From NCBI GenBank assembly GCA_947372965.1, contig CANBVR010000004.1:1-52477 (forward strand): a DNA stretch of 52,477 nt. Direction: 5' to 3'. Origin of the DNA: Actinomycetota bacterium. GTDB lineage: Bacteria > Actinomycetota > Actinomycetes > Nanopelagicales > Nanopelagicaceae. Shown in pieces: positions 8,672-16,490 of this stretch (the stretch's first letter is position 1; each line of letters opens with the position of its first letter). Both the position numbers and the translations under genes were made by a program. The notes under the pieces are model-generated. The model was not told the DNA's origin. It ran no database searches and was given only the letters and a program-made list of their open reading frames with translations.

Positions 8672-9157
8672 ATGGCAACAAGATCAAACAAGTCCCCCAA
8701 GTGGCTAAACCCGCGGGAGATGAAGGCTTGGCGCTCATACATAATCGCGTCACGTCGATTACTAGATGCCCTTGACGCCGACCTTACCGATCACGATCTT
8801 TCAATGGCCGACTATGAAGTCTTGGCCCAACTCAGTGATGCTCCAGATCGTCGAATGCGGATGAGCGAACTTGCCGAAATCGCAATGCTCTCAAAGTCGC
8901 GTCTTTCACACCGAATGAAGGTCATGGAGAAAGCTGGCTGGGTCAGACGCGAAGAGTGCGAATCGGACAAGCGCGGATATTTTGCAGTGATGACCGAGAA
9001 GGGTTGGAAGGCAATTGTTAAAGCCGCCCCAGATCACGTAAATAGCGTTCGCGATCGATTCGTCGATCATTTAACGGTTAAGGATCAAGAAGATCTTGCA
9101 AAGATCTTTGACCGAATTCAAAATAAGTTGCGAGATCAATATTTAGAGGAAAGTTAA
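8672..9157 (+). CDS. MarR family winged-helix transcriptional regulator
   Basis: DNA-binding regulator, 161 aa. Seen: an N-terminal dimerisation helix (AWRSYIIASRRLLDALDADL), a winged-helix core with the recognition helix in MSELAEIAMLSKSRLSHRMKVMEKAGW, and the wing RREECESDKRGYFAVMTEKG. The Asp/Arg wing pattern is typical of the MarR family. It is divergent from pepO across 55 bp, so pepO is a plausible target, but this is positional inference. A strong terminator follows. Confidence 0.9.
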   Translation: MATRSNKSPKWLNPREMKAWRSYIIASRRLLDALDADLTDHDLSMADYEVLAQLSDAPDRRMRMSELAEIAMLSKSRLSHRMKVMEKAGWVRREECESDKRGYFAVMTEKGWKAIVKAAPDHVNSVRDRFVDHLTVKDQEDLAKIFDRIQNKLRDQYLEES

Positions 9158-9173
9158 TAAAACTTTTAAATTA

Positions 9174-9207
9174 AAAAAGCCCCGCTACTTTCGTAGCGGG
9201 GCTTTTT
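9174..9207. terminator. Bidirectional intrinsic terminator between marR and the H1-like gene
   Basis: A 15-bp perfect stem AAAAAGCCCCGCTAC / GTAGCGGGGCTTTTT closes a TTTC loop. It carries a T-run on either strand and so can end transcripts from both convergent genes. It lies 16 nt after the marR stop and 15 nt from the H1-like stop. This is the best terminator in the window. Confidence 0.93.
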
Positions 9208-9222
9208 GTTAAACGTCTGAAA

Positions 9223-9534
9223 CTACTTTGCAGCAGCCTTCTTGCGACGACGCTTCTTTGGAGCAGCCTTTGGAGCTGCTGACTTTGAAGCTGCCTTCTT
9301 ACGACGCTTTGGAGCAGCCTTCTTAGCTGCTGCCTTCTTACGACGCTTTGGAGCAGCCTTCTTAGCTGCTGCCTTCTTGCGACGCTTTGGAGCAGCCTTC
9401 TTAGCAGCTGCCTTCTTGCGGCGCTTCTTTGGTGCTGCTGTCTTTACAGCGGCCTTCTTACGACGCTTTGCTGGAGCTGCCTTAGCAGCTGCCTTCTTGC
9501 GACGCTTTGGAGCAGATTTCTTAGCTGCAGCCAT
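9223..9534 (-). CDS. Histone H1-like Lys/Arg/Ala-rich nucleoid protein
   Basis: Small, very basic low-complexity protein, 103 aa, made almost only of Ala, Lys, Arg and Pro. The core is a 13-residue repeat, KKAAPKRRKKAAA, copied about three and a half times. It resembles the C-terminal tails of actinobacterial HupB and bacterial H1-like proteins, but no HU domain is present. It probably binds and compacts DNA electrostatically. Start ATG 9534 has GGAG about 8 nt upstream, so this gene has a leader. The opposite-strand reading frame is a shadow of the repeat. Confidence 0.75.
   Translation of the reverse strand: MAAAKKSAPKRRKKAAAKAAPAKRRKKAAVKTAAPKKRRKKAAAKKAAPKRRKKAAAKKAAPKRRKKAAAKKAAPKRRKKAASKSAAPKAAPKKRRRKKAAAK
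9290..9406. repeat. 39-bp tandem repeat inside the H1-like gene
   Basis: Three nearly identical 39-bp units begin at 9290, 9329 and 9368, with a partial fourth from 9407. They differ mainly at third codon positions. The unit encodes the 13-residue basic repeat, so copy number could change by slippage without shifting the frame. Confidence 0.85.
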
Positions 9535-9750
9535 TTACATCTCCTAATCAGAATAGTTCGATCCGTCACCGAACCTGTTCATGGAATATCGTGTCACGCA
9601 TTGCAAAAACTTTCCACTATTTTTGGTGAAAAATCTCTAGCGTGTCGCAACTTTATTTTTTAATTTATTTGTGTCATTTGGCGAAATTTTCCGCAAATAT
9701 CTCGCGCATTTTCGCGAAAATGGAAAAAAATTTATGAAAATATCGGAAAA
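9535..9750. other. AT-rich 216-bp intergenic region with a perfect palindrome
   Basis: Very AT-rich spacer between the H1-like gene (start 9534) and the MFS gene (stop 9751), both on the minus strand. It must hold the H1-like promoter; TATTCT is visible on the minus strand about 20 nt upstream of the start. It also holds CATTTTCGCGAAAATG (9707-9722, perfect 16-bp palindrome) and several variants of a GCGAAAATTTTCGC-like motif between 9678 and 9785. No gene is seen in it. Confidence 0.6.
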
Positions 9751-11046
9751 TTATTGATCAGATTGCGAATTTTCGGGCGAATTTGCATCACTTTCCCGAA
9801 TTTTTCGCTGTTCGACGGCAAATTTATTGGTTCGGCCGTCATATTTACGAAAATCGGGAAGTAACGACCCGGCAAGGGATACAAATCCGATGCAAAGTAA
9901 TCCGCCACTAATTACTGAAGTTCGCAGATTTGTCCACGCCGCCATTCCACCGGCGCGCATTTGGCCACCAAGTGGTCCCACTGAATAGGAAAGCAATTCA
10001 ATTCCGGCCAGCCGGCCTCGCAATTCATCTGGGATAGATTGGTTCCAAATTACTCCGCGAAAGAGTGCGCTAATCATGTCGGAGGCGCCGGCGGCGGCCA
10101 GGAAAAAGATTACAAAGAAGATCGACTTAGAAATTCCGGCGAGAGTTATCGCAGCGCCCCAGCCAATTGCGGCGACCATCACCGCCCGACCATGATGGGG
10201 ATAATTTTTAACCCAACCACTTGTCAACGTAACTAATACAGAGCCAATTGTGCCGGCGGCATAGAAGAGCCCCAAAGCCCAGCGGGCATGCATTTGATCT
10301 GCCCAAAATGGGAAGAGGGCATTAGGCATTGCAAAGAACATCGCACAGAGATCAACTATGTAGGTTCCCATTAAATCTTTTCGCGAGCCCGCATATTTAA
10401 TGCCCTCAAATAAACTTGTCAGGGTTGGGGCTTCATTTGTCTTAGCAGGTTTTACTGATCTGACCCGGGCGAGAAAAATTAGGGAAAGTACGAAACTCAA
10501 AATATCCACCAGATAGGCCGAGCCGACGCCCGTTGTTGCAAGAAGAATTCCGGCAATTGATGGACCGATGATTACGCCCATCTGCCACCGAAGGGACATC
10601 AACGCGCTAGCAGCAGGAAGGTCTTGATGGCCAACAAGTCTTGGCAAGATCGCATCGGCGCTTGGTCGTTGGAGACCATCGAGGGCTGCAAATGATCCGG
10701 CAACGATGTAGATCCAAATTAGATGTGGCTTTTCAAGTTGGGAGTTTAGAAACAAGGTACCGACCATCAGCATGCACGAGAACTCGGTGATGATGATCAT
10801 CTTCTTGCGATCAACGCGGTCAGCTAGTACCCCGCCATAGAGGCCAAAAATAATTAGTGGGATCAGTTCTACTGCGCCAATTGCCCCAACTGCTATATAT
10901 GAATTGGTTAGAAGTTTTATCTGAAATGGCAGCGCCACATATGTGACCATCGAACCGAGATAGCTAATGAGGCCAGAGCTCCAAAGGAGGCGAAAATCTG
11001 GGTACTTGCGCAGCGGAGTTATATCTACTGCCAGGCGTTTTAGCAC
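9751..11046 (-). CDS. Major facilitator superfamily transporter (MFS_3/enterobactin-exporter-like)
   Basis: Integral membrane protein, 431 aa, with about 12 predicted helices. The opening YPDFRLLWSSGLISYLGSMVTYVALPFQI and the loop GGVLADRVDRKKMI are the MFS motif A type seen in EntS/macrolide-efflux-like exporters. The C-terminal 40 residues are polar and probably cytoplasmic. GTG 11046 is chosen as start: TAGATT ends 6 nt before it. It lies 31 bp downstream of panB on the same strand, in a gap with a direct repeat. Substrate unknown. Confidence 0.88.
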   Translation of the reverse strand: MLKRLAVDITPLRKYPDFRLLWSSGLISYLGSMVTYVALPFQIKLLTNSYIAVGAIGAVELIPLIIFGLYGGVLADRVDRKKMIIITEFSCMLMVGTLFLNSQLEKPHLIWIYIVAGSFAALDGLQRPSADAILPRLVGHQDLPAASALMSLRWQMGVIIGPSIAGILLATTGVGSAYLVDILSFVLSLIFLARVRSVKPAKTNEAPTLTSLFEGIKYAGSRKDLMGTYIVDLCAMFFAMPNALFPFWADQMHARWALGLFYAAGTIGSVLVTLTSGWVKNYPHHGRAVMVAAIGWGAAITLAGISKSIFFVIFFLAAAGASDMISALFRGVIWNQSIPDELRGRLAGIELLSYSVGPLGGQMRAGGMAAWTNLRTSVISGGLLCIGFVSLAGSLLPDFRKYDGRTNKFAVEQRKIRESDANSPENSQSDQ

Positions 11047-11055
11047 GGGGTTAAT

Positions 11056-11079
11056 CTATAACTTGTTAAAGCTATAACT
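11056..11079. repeat. Direct repeat CTATAACT with 16-bp period
   Basis: CTATAACT occurs at 11056-11063 and 11072-11079 (AGTTATAG read on the minus strand), the second overlapping the panB stop codon. The 16-bp period places the copies about one and a half helical turns apart. They could be two -10-like elements or a tandem operator for the MFS gene. Weak evidence of function. Confidence 0.35.
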
Positions 11080-11881
11080 AGTGAAAGCTCTGTTCTGGCC
11101 CTGGGAATTGACCCGTTGCAACATCGTTGGCCCATTCCTTTGCAGCCGCACTCATTTCGGCTCGAAGATTTCGGTATGCCTTTGCCAACTTCGGTGCGTT
11201 AGGAGTCAATCCCATTAGGTCAGTCCAAACCAAGACCTGACCATCGCATCCCTTGCCGGCCCCGATTCCAATAATTGGTATCGACAACTCCTGGCTAATC
11301 TCGGCAGCAAGTTCTTCTGGCACAAGTTCTAACACGATGGCAAAGACACCTGCAGCTTCAAGCGCCCGGGCATCTTCCTTGATTCGATTGGCATCATCTC
11401 CACGGCCTTGAACTTTAAATCCGCCAAGGGCGTGAACTGATTGTGGCGTAAGACCAAGGTGGCCCATCACTGGAATACCCGCTTCAATCAATCTCTTAAT
11501 CTGGGGAACAATTCTCTTGCCGCCTTCGAGTTTTACTGCATGCGCCTTTGATTCCTTGAAGAATCTAATACCTGTATCAAGGGCTTGGTCTGGACCGGCT
11601 TCATATGAACCAAATGGGAAGTCAGCTACGACCATGGCCCGGGAGGTCGATTTAACAACGGCTCGTGCCAATGGAATTAATTCATCAACTGTTACGGGAA
11701 TGGTGTTCTCTTCACCAAAGAAATTATTGCCAGCGCTATCACCGACAAGGAGGACTGGGATTCCCGCCTCATCAAAAATTCCGGCGCTCATCTGCTCGTA
11801 ACTAGTAAGCATGGCAAATTTTTCGCCGCGCTTTTTGAAGGCAGAGAGGTCTGATATCGAGATGCGATTGGCGGTGCTCAT
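11078..11881 (-). CDS. panB: 3-methyl-2-oxobutanoate hydroxymethyltransferase
   Basis: First committed step of pantothenate synthesis: transfers the one-carbon unit of methylene-THF to ketoisovalerate, giving ketopantoate. 267 aa, normal length. Seen: MLTSYEQMSAGIFDEAGI, metal-binding LLVGDSAGNN (usually VGDSLG), DFPFGSY, VKLEGG, GHLGLTPQS, and catalytic-site LELVPEELA plus IGIGAGKGCDGQVLVWTD. Start ATG 11881 has GGAG 8 nt upstream. No panC, panD or panE is in the window. Confidence 0.95.
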   Translation of the reverse strand: MSTANRISISDLSAFKKRGEKFAMLTSYEQMSAGIFDEAGIPVLLVGDSAGNNFFGEENTIPVTVDELIPLARAVVKSTSRAMVVADFPFGSYEAGPDQALDTGIRFFKESKAHAVKLEGGKRIVPQIKRLIEAGIPVMGHLGLTPQSVHALGGFKVQGRGDDANRIKEDARALEAAGVFAIVLELVPEELAAEISQELSIPIIGIGAGKGCDGQVLVWTDLMGLTPNAPKLAKAYRNLRAEMSAAAKEWANDVATGQFPGPEQSFH

Positions 11882-11959
11882 GAAGATTGCTCCTAGGCTG
11901 GATCTGACTCAAGGCCGTTGCCGGTCCCTGGCTGAGTTAAATTGTATTACCCTCGACTT

Positions 11960-13684
11960 GTGAGCAGCAATATGCAAAACAACTCCAGCGCTGGCTTGGG
12001 TCAGTTGCGAGTCGCGCTTGCTCAGATAAACCCAACAGTTGGCGATTTAGCTGGAAACAGCAACCTAATTTGTGAATATGCTGGAAAAGCAGCAACCTCC
12101 GGGGCCCACATACTCCTCTTGCCGGAAATGGCTATTACAGGTTATCCAGTTGAGGATCTTGCCCTTCGCCAAACTTTTAGAGATGCAAGCCGTCAGGCGG
12201 TATCCGATTTAGCCACAAGACTTTCAAATGAAGGACACAGTCAGATGCTTTGCCTAGTTGGATATCTAGATCAGAGCGAAGATAACAAGCCGCAAAATGC
12301 GCTTGCTCTAATTCATGATGGAAAGATCGTTGCTAAATATATAAAGCATCACCTACCAAATTATGGCGTCTTTGATGAGTACCGAAATTTTGTACCCGGC
12401 ACCCAATCGCTAGTCGTTCGCTTTCGCGGCGTAGATATTGGCGTGGCAATCTGTGAAGATATCTGGATTGACCACGGCCCTGTCTCTGAACTAACAAAGC
12501 GCACACCCGGGTTGGTCCTTGTTCCAAATGGAAGCCCCTTTGAGCGAAGCAAAGATGATGTTCGCTTGGAACTGGTAAAGAATCGAGCGAAATTAATAGG
12601 TGCCCCTTTGGCATATGTAAATATGACTGGCGCTCAAGATGATTTGGTATTTGATGGCGACAGTATTGTGGCTAGCGCCAGTGGTGAGGTTTTAGTTCGC
12701 GCCCCTCAATTTTTTGATGGATTAGTTGTCGCTGATTTAGATTTGCGTCTTAGAAGCAGCCAGCCAGATCTTGTAATTAGCGAAGATCGGGTTAACCCAT
12801 ATGAAAAATTGACCCATGGTAAAGCCCTTCGCCTTTCAGATCCGGCACAGATTTGGCAGGCCCTGGTAGTAGGTCTTCGCGACTACGTTGAAAAAAATAA
12901 ATTTCCATCCGTCCTACTTGGACTGTCCGGCGGAATCGATTCGGCAGTTGTCGCGGCAATTGCAGCAGATGCCATAGGAGCCAAGCGAGTCTTTGGTGTT
13001 GGGCTGCCAAGTAGATATTCATCAGACCATTCACTTTCTGATGCTGCCGAATTGGCGAAGAACATTGGGCTCAATTATCGAGTCATTGAAATCGAACCAA
13101 TGGTTGCTAGTTACCTTTCAAATCTTGGATTAACTGGCGTCGCCGAAGAAAACCTCCAGGCTAGAGTTCGTGGCACGACGTTGATGGGACTTTCAAATCA
13201 AGAAGGACATCTAGTGCTAGCCACAGGCAATAAGTCCGAATTGGCCGTTGGGTACTCAACGCTTTATGGCGATGCTGTAGGAGGATATGCGCCGATTAAA
13301 GATTTATTTAAGATGGATGTTTGGGCGATTGCAAAATGGCGTAATGCTTATGCGCAAAAGCGTGGGGAAGTAGCGCCGATTCCAGAGAGTTCAATTTCCA
13401 AAGAACCAAGCGCTGAGCTGCGCCCTGGGCAGAAGGACACAGACTCGCTACCGGATTACGCGGTCCTTGATCAGATTCTAAATATTTACATTGATGAAGA
13501 CCGAGGACTTGAGGGCGTACTTGCCGCGGGATTTGACGAGGCGTTAGCAATCAAGACGATCCGAATGGTTGATTTTGCTGAATACAAGCGGCGCCAATAC
13601 CCACCAGGCACCAAGATTTCCAAGCGAGCCTTTGGAAAAGATCGCCGACTGCCCATAACCTCGGCATGGCGCGAGCGTAAGTAA
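11960..13684 (+). CDS. nadE: Glutamine-dependent NAD+ synthetase
   Basis: Final step of NAD+ synthesis, amidating nicotinic acid adenine dinucleotide. About 574 aa with two domains. Residues about 15-260 are a nitrilase-type glutaminase (LPEMAITGYPVEDL, KHHLPNYGVFDEYR, catalytic Cys in GVAICEDIW). Residues about 285-574 are the ATP-pyrophosphatase synthetase (P-loop LGLSGGIDSAVV, TGNKSELAVGYSTLYGD). GTG 11960 is chosen because TACCCT ends 6 nt before it; ATG 11972 is a good alternative (570 aa). It is divergent from panB, with 78 bp between the two start codons. Confidence 0.95.
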   Translation: MSSNMQNNSSAGLGQLRVALAQINPTVGDLAGNSNLICEYAGKAATSGAHILLLPEMAITGYPVEDLALRQTFRDASRQAVSDLATRLSNEGHSQMLCLVGYLDQSEDNKPQNALALIHDGKIVAKYIKHHLPNYGVFDEYRNFVPGTQSLVVRFRGVDIGVAICEDIWIDHGPVSELTKRTPGLVLVPNGSPFERSKDDVRLELVKNRAKLIGAPLAYVNMTGAQDDLVFDGDSIVASASGEVLVRAPQFFDGLVVADLDLRLRSSQPDLVISEDRVNPYEKLTHGKALRLSDPAQIWQALVVGLRDYVEKNKFPSVLLGLSGGIDSAVVAAIAADAIGAKRVFGVGLPSRYSSDHSLSDAAELAKNIGLNYRVIEIEPMVASYLSNLGLTGVAEENLQARVRGTTLMGLSNQEGHLVLATGNKSELAVGYSTLYGDAVGGYAPIKDLFKMDVWAIAKWRNAYAQKRGEVAPIPESSISKEPSAELRPGQKDTDSLPDYAVLDQILNIYIDEDRGLEGVLAAGFDEALAIKTIRMVDFAEYKRRQYPPGTKISKRAFGKDRRLPITSAWRERK

Positions 13685-13708
13685 TTTCTCCTGCGAGCAG
13701 TTGGCAAT

Positions 13709-13737
13709 TAGACAAGTAAAACTTTCTTTTCTAAAGT
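13709..13737 (+). promoter_or_regulatory. Promoter of the SAM-IV riboswitch-metYX unit
   Basis: TAGACA (13709-13714), a 17 bp spacer and TAAAGT (13732-13737) predict a start near 13744, immediately at the 5' edge of the riboswitch. The match of promoter and aptamer position supports both calls. Confidence 0.65.
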
Positions 13738-13740
13738 ACT

Positions 13741-13860
13741 CCTAGGTCACGAGTTCCAAGTACTAGCCCCGGCTTATTGGACGGCAACCCTCCACCACGG
13801 TGGGGTGCTCCGGGTGAAGACCAGGTCGATTGCAAAGTGCAATCGTCAAGCGTGGGTAAC
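13741..13860 (+). ncRNA. SAM-IV riboswitch
   Basis: The stretch matches the actinobacterial SAM-IV consensus: GGTCACGAG, then AGCCCCGGCTTATTGG, CGGCAACCCTCC, GGTGGGGTGCTCCGGGTGA and the closing GACC that pairs with the 5' GGTC. A further hairpin (CGATTGC / GCAATCG) and the conserved CAAGCGTGGGTA element follow, as in this class. It sits before metY-metX, a known SAM-IV target. The aptamer binds S-adenosylmethionine and should lower expression when methionine supply is ample. Confidence 0.92.
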
Positions 13861-13875
13861 TCGAGAAATCTAATT

Positions 13876-13897
13876 ACCCCCTTATTTTCTGGGAGGT
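13876..13897 (+). promoter_or_regulatory. Candidate Shine-Dalgarno-sequestering hairpin of metY
   Basis: ACCCCC (13876-13881) can pair with the ribosome-binding site GGGAGGT (13891-13897) across a 9-nt loop, with one C-A mismatch. No terminator-like stem with T-run follows the aptamer, so translational control is more likely than transcription termination. Inference from pairing only. Confidence 0.4.
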
Positions 13898-13902
13898 TTG
13901 TC

Positions 13903-15222
13903 ATGTCATTTGAAATCAAGAACGCAGCATTTGAAACTCTGCAAGTGCACGCTGGTCAAGTACCAGATCCAACAACAGGCGCTCGCGCACTTCCGTTGTA
14001 TCAAACTACCGCATATCAATTCCGCGATTCCAAGCATGCCGCCGATCTATTTGGACTAGCTGAACTTGGAAATATCTACACCCGCATCATGAACCCGACG
14101 CAGGATGCTGTTGAACAACGTATTGCCGCCCTTGAAGGCGGAGTTGCCTCGCTTCTTGTTGCATCAGGCTCTGCTGCAACAACCTACGCAATTCTTAACG
14201 TTGCCGAAAATGGTGACCATATTGTTTCTTCACCAAGTCTTTACGGCGGAACCTATAACTTGTTCCATTACACCTTGAAGAAGTTCGGTATCGAAGTAAC
14301 TTTCGTTGAGGACCCATCCGATCCTGCATCATGGCAGGCCGCTGTCCGTCCAAACACCAAAGCCTTCTTCGGGGAGACGATTGCTAATCCAAAGAATGAA
14401 ATTTTGGATATTAAGACCATTGCAGATTTGGCACATAAGAACAACGTCCCGCTAATCGTTGATAACACAGTTGCGACACCGTTCTTAATTCGCCCAATTG
14501 AATATGGCGCAGATGTAGTAATCCACTCTGCGACAAAGTTCCTTTCAGGTCATGGAAACTCCGTAGTTGGAGCCATCGTTGATGCTGGAACTTTTGATTA
14601 CGCCAAGCACCCAGATCGCTTCCCGGGCTTCAATCAACCTGATGAGAGTTATCACGGTTTGGTTTATGCCCAAGCACTAGGAGTTGGTTCGGCATTCGGT
14701 GCAAACCTTTCCTACATCTTCCGCATTCGCCTGACTTTGCTTCGCGATACTGGTGCCGCAGTCAGCCCATTTAACGCCTGGCTTTTGGCGCAAGGCCTTG
14801 AGACTCTTTCACTTCGCATTGAACGCCATGTTCAAAATGCAAAGGAGCTAGCAACCTGGCTTGAAGCCCAACCGCTAGTTGAAAGCGTTAACTATGCAAC
14901 TTTGAAGTCAAACAAGTACAACGCGTTGGCAACAAAGTACGCGCCAAAGGGCAGCGGCTCTGTCCTCTCATTTGAGATTAAGGGTGGAATTGAAGCTGGC
15001 AAGAAATTTGTCGAAGCGCTCAAGTTGCACTCTCACGTTGCAAATATTGGAGATGTTCGTTCCCTAGTAATTCATCCAGCCTCAACAACTCACTCGCAGT
15101 TGAGTCCTGCCGAGCAAGCATCTGCAGGAGTAACTCCAGGGCTAATTCGCCTATCGGTCGGTATTGAAAATATCGAAGATATTAAGGCTGATATAGCAAT
15201 TGGTTTTGCAGCGGCAAAGTAG
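13903..15222 (+). CDS. metY: O-acetylhomoserine sulfhydrylase (Cys/Met metabolism PLP enzyme)
   Basis: Makes homocysteine from O-acetylhomoserine and sulfide. 439 aa. Seen: the opening ETLQVHAGQVPDPTTGARA, PLYQTTAYQF, YTRIMNPTQDAVEQRIAALEGG, and the PLP-lysine motif HSATKFLSGHGN. The long GYRIHPASTTHSQL-like tail (VIHPASTTHSQL) and ISVGIE-like end are typical of MetY. Start ATG 13903 has GGGAGG 6 nt upstream; a longer reading would begin inside the riboswitch. It forms a two-gene unit with metX, 18 bp downstream. Confidence 0.96.
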   Translation: MSFEIKNAAFETLQVHAGQVPDPTTGARALPLYQTTAYQFRDSKHAADLFGLAELGNIYTRIMNPTQDAVEQRIAALEGGVASLLVASGSAATTYAILNVAENGDHIVSSPSLYGGTYNLFHYTLKKFGIEVTFVEDPSDPASWQAAVRPNTKAFFGETIANPKNEILDIKTIADLAHKNNVPLIVDNTVATPFLIRPIEYGADVVIHSATKFLSGHGNSVVGAIVDAGTFDYAKHPDRFPGFNQPDESYHGLVYAQALGVGSAFGANLSYIFRIRLTLLRDTGAAVSPFNAWLLAQGLETLSLRIERHVQNAKELATWLEAQPLVESVNYATLKSNKYNALATKYAPKGSGSVLSFEIKGGIEAGKKFVEALKLHSHVANIGDVRSLVIHPASTTHSQLSPAEQASAGVTPGLIRLSVGIENIEDIKADIAIGFAAAK

Positions 15223-15240
15223 TCGAAGTAAAAACTGAAA

Positions 15241-16341
15241 ATGACTGCCGATTGTAATTGTCACGTAACCGGGGCTTGGCTAGAGAGCCATGACCCCGGC
15301 GATCGGCAATTTATAAAGATCGGTGATCTTGAACTTGAGTCCGGCGAGAAACTTCTAGATACAACAATTGCATATCAAACTTGGGGTGAATTAAACCCTG
15401 CTGGAGATAATGCAATTCTTGTAAACCACGCACTTACTGGTTGGTCAGATGTACCAGCTTGGTGGCCTTCGATCGTTGGGCCAGGCTTGCCTCTTGATAC
15501 GAATAAATATTTTGTAATTTGTCCGAATGTAATTGGTGGCTGTCAGGGAAGTACTGGCCCCTCTTCAATTGCACCGGATGGAAAACGTTGGGGATCACGC
15601 TTTCCAAGTGTGACGATTCGCGACATGGTTGCCGCTGAATTGGCTTTAACCAATGCCCTTGGAATTTCGCATTACATTCTGGCCGTTGGCCCCTCTCTTG
15701 GCGGAATGCGCTCTTTGGAATGGGCAATTGCGCATCCGACGCGAGTAAATGCAATCTGTACCATCGGTTCCTCAGCTGTGGCAACGGGCGATCAAATTGG
15801 TGCTGCCTCAATTCAAATTCGTGCAATTAAATCCGATCCGCATTACAACAACGGTGATTACTACGAGCAAAAAGTTGGGCCAACCGAAGGTATGGGAATC
15901 GCTCGTCGAATCGCTCATCTGACCTACCGAACCGAATCGGAGATGGATGTTCGCTTTGGCCGAGAACTTCAAGGTGATGAAACAGGCCGGTATGCCGTTG
16001 AGTCATACCTTGATCATCAAGCCCAAAAACTCGCAAAGCGTTTTGATGCAAATACTTATATCGCACTGACGGAGGCCATGAATTCGCACGATGTGGGTCG
16101 TGACCGCGGTGGGGTAGCAGAGGCACTTTCCGCCATAACAATTCCAGTTGTGGTTGTTTCCATTGATTCCGATCGACTCTTTCCACCTCGCCTCCAGGAA
16201 GAAATTGTCGAGTTGACCCCAACTAGCCAACCTCTGGTGACGATTTCATCGCCCTTTGGCCATGATGGATTCCTGATTGATGTTGAGGCGGTCGGCACCG
16301 TGCTTCAAAGCGCCTTAAAGTTGGGCGAAAGCAGAAAATAG
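15241..16341 (+). CDS. metX: Homoserine O-acetyltransferase
   Basis: Supplies the MetY substrate by acetylating homoserine with acetyl-CoA. 366 aa, alpha/beta-hydrolase fold. Nucleophile Ser lies in VGPSLGGMRSLEWA, the acid Asp in VVVSIDSDRLFPP, and the His in SSPFGHDGFLID. Also typical are NHALTGWSD and CPNVIGGCQGSTGPSS. Start ATG 15241 follows metY closely and has only a weak Shine-Dalgarno sequence, so coupled translation and shared SAM-IV control are likely. A succinyl-donor role cannot be wholly excluded by eye. Confidence 0.95.
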   Translation: MTADCNCHVTGAWLESHDPGDRQFIKIGDLELESGEKLLDTTIAYQTWGELNPAGDNAILVNHALTGWSDVPAWWPSIVGPGLPLDTNKYFVICPNVIGGCQGSTGPSSIAPDGKRWGSRFPSVTIRDMVAAELALTNALGISHYILAVGPSLGGMRSLEWAIAHPTRVNAICTIGSSAVATGDQIGAASIQIRAIKSDPHYNNGDYYEQKVGPTEGMGIARRIAHLTYRTESEMDVRFGRELQGDETGRYAVESYLDHQAQKLAKRFDANTYIALTEAMNSHDVGRDRGGVAEALSAITIPVVVVSIDSDRLFPPRLQEEIVELTPTSQPLVTISSPFGHDGFLIDVEAVGTVLQSALKLGESRK

Positions 16342-16398
16342 GACACTCTCGAGGCCCAATTTAGGCTTTTCGATGTGCATTAAGGCCTGTGGACAAAT

Positions 16399-16404
16399 TA
16401 TAAT
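16399..16404 (+). promoter_or_regulatory. Candidate -10 of sigA
   Basis: A perfect TATAAT lies 86 nt upstream of the sigA GTG in the 149-bp gap after metX. No convincing -35 is seen at 16-18 bp. If real, sigA has a leader of about 80 nt. Confidence 0.4.
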
Positions 16405-16490
16405 ATCGTCAGGCACCTTCCAGAAATGAAAGGTACTAAAAATTTAAATTTGCTGGTCCGAAGAGAGATCAGAAAACCAAAGGATGATAC

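Noticed and set aside
9242-9547. Phe/Ala/Arg-rich open frame opposite the H1-like gene
   Set aside because: Antisense reading of the 39-bp repeat; periodic low complexity, no start signal.
13777-13902. N-terminal extension of metY from TTG 13777
   Set aside because: It would translate the SAM-IV riboswitch; the Shine-Dalgarno sequence and family start are at ATG 13903.
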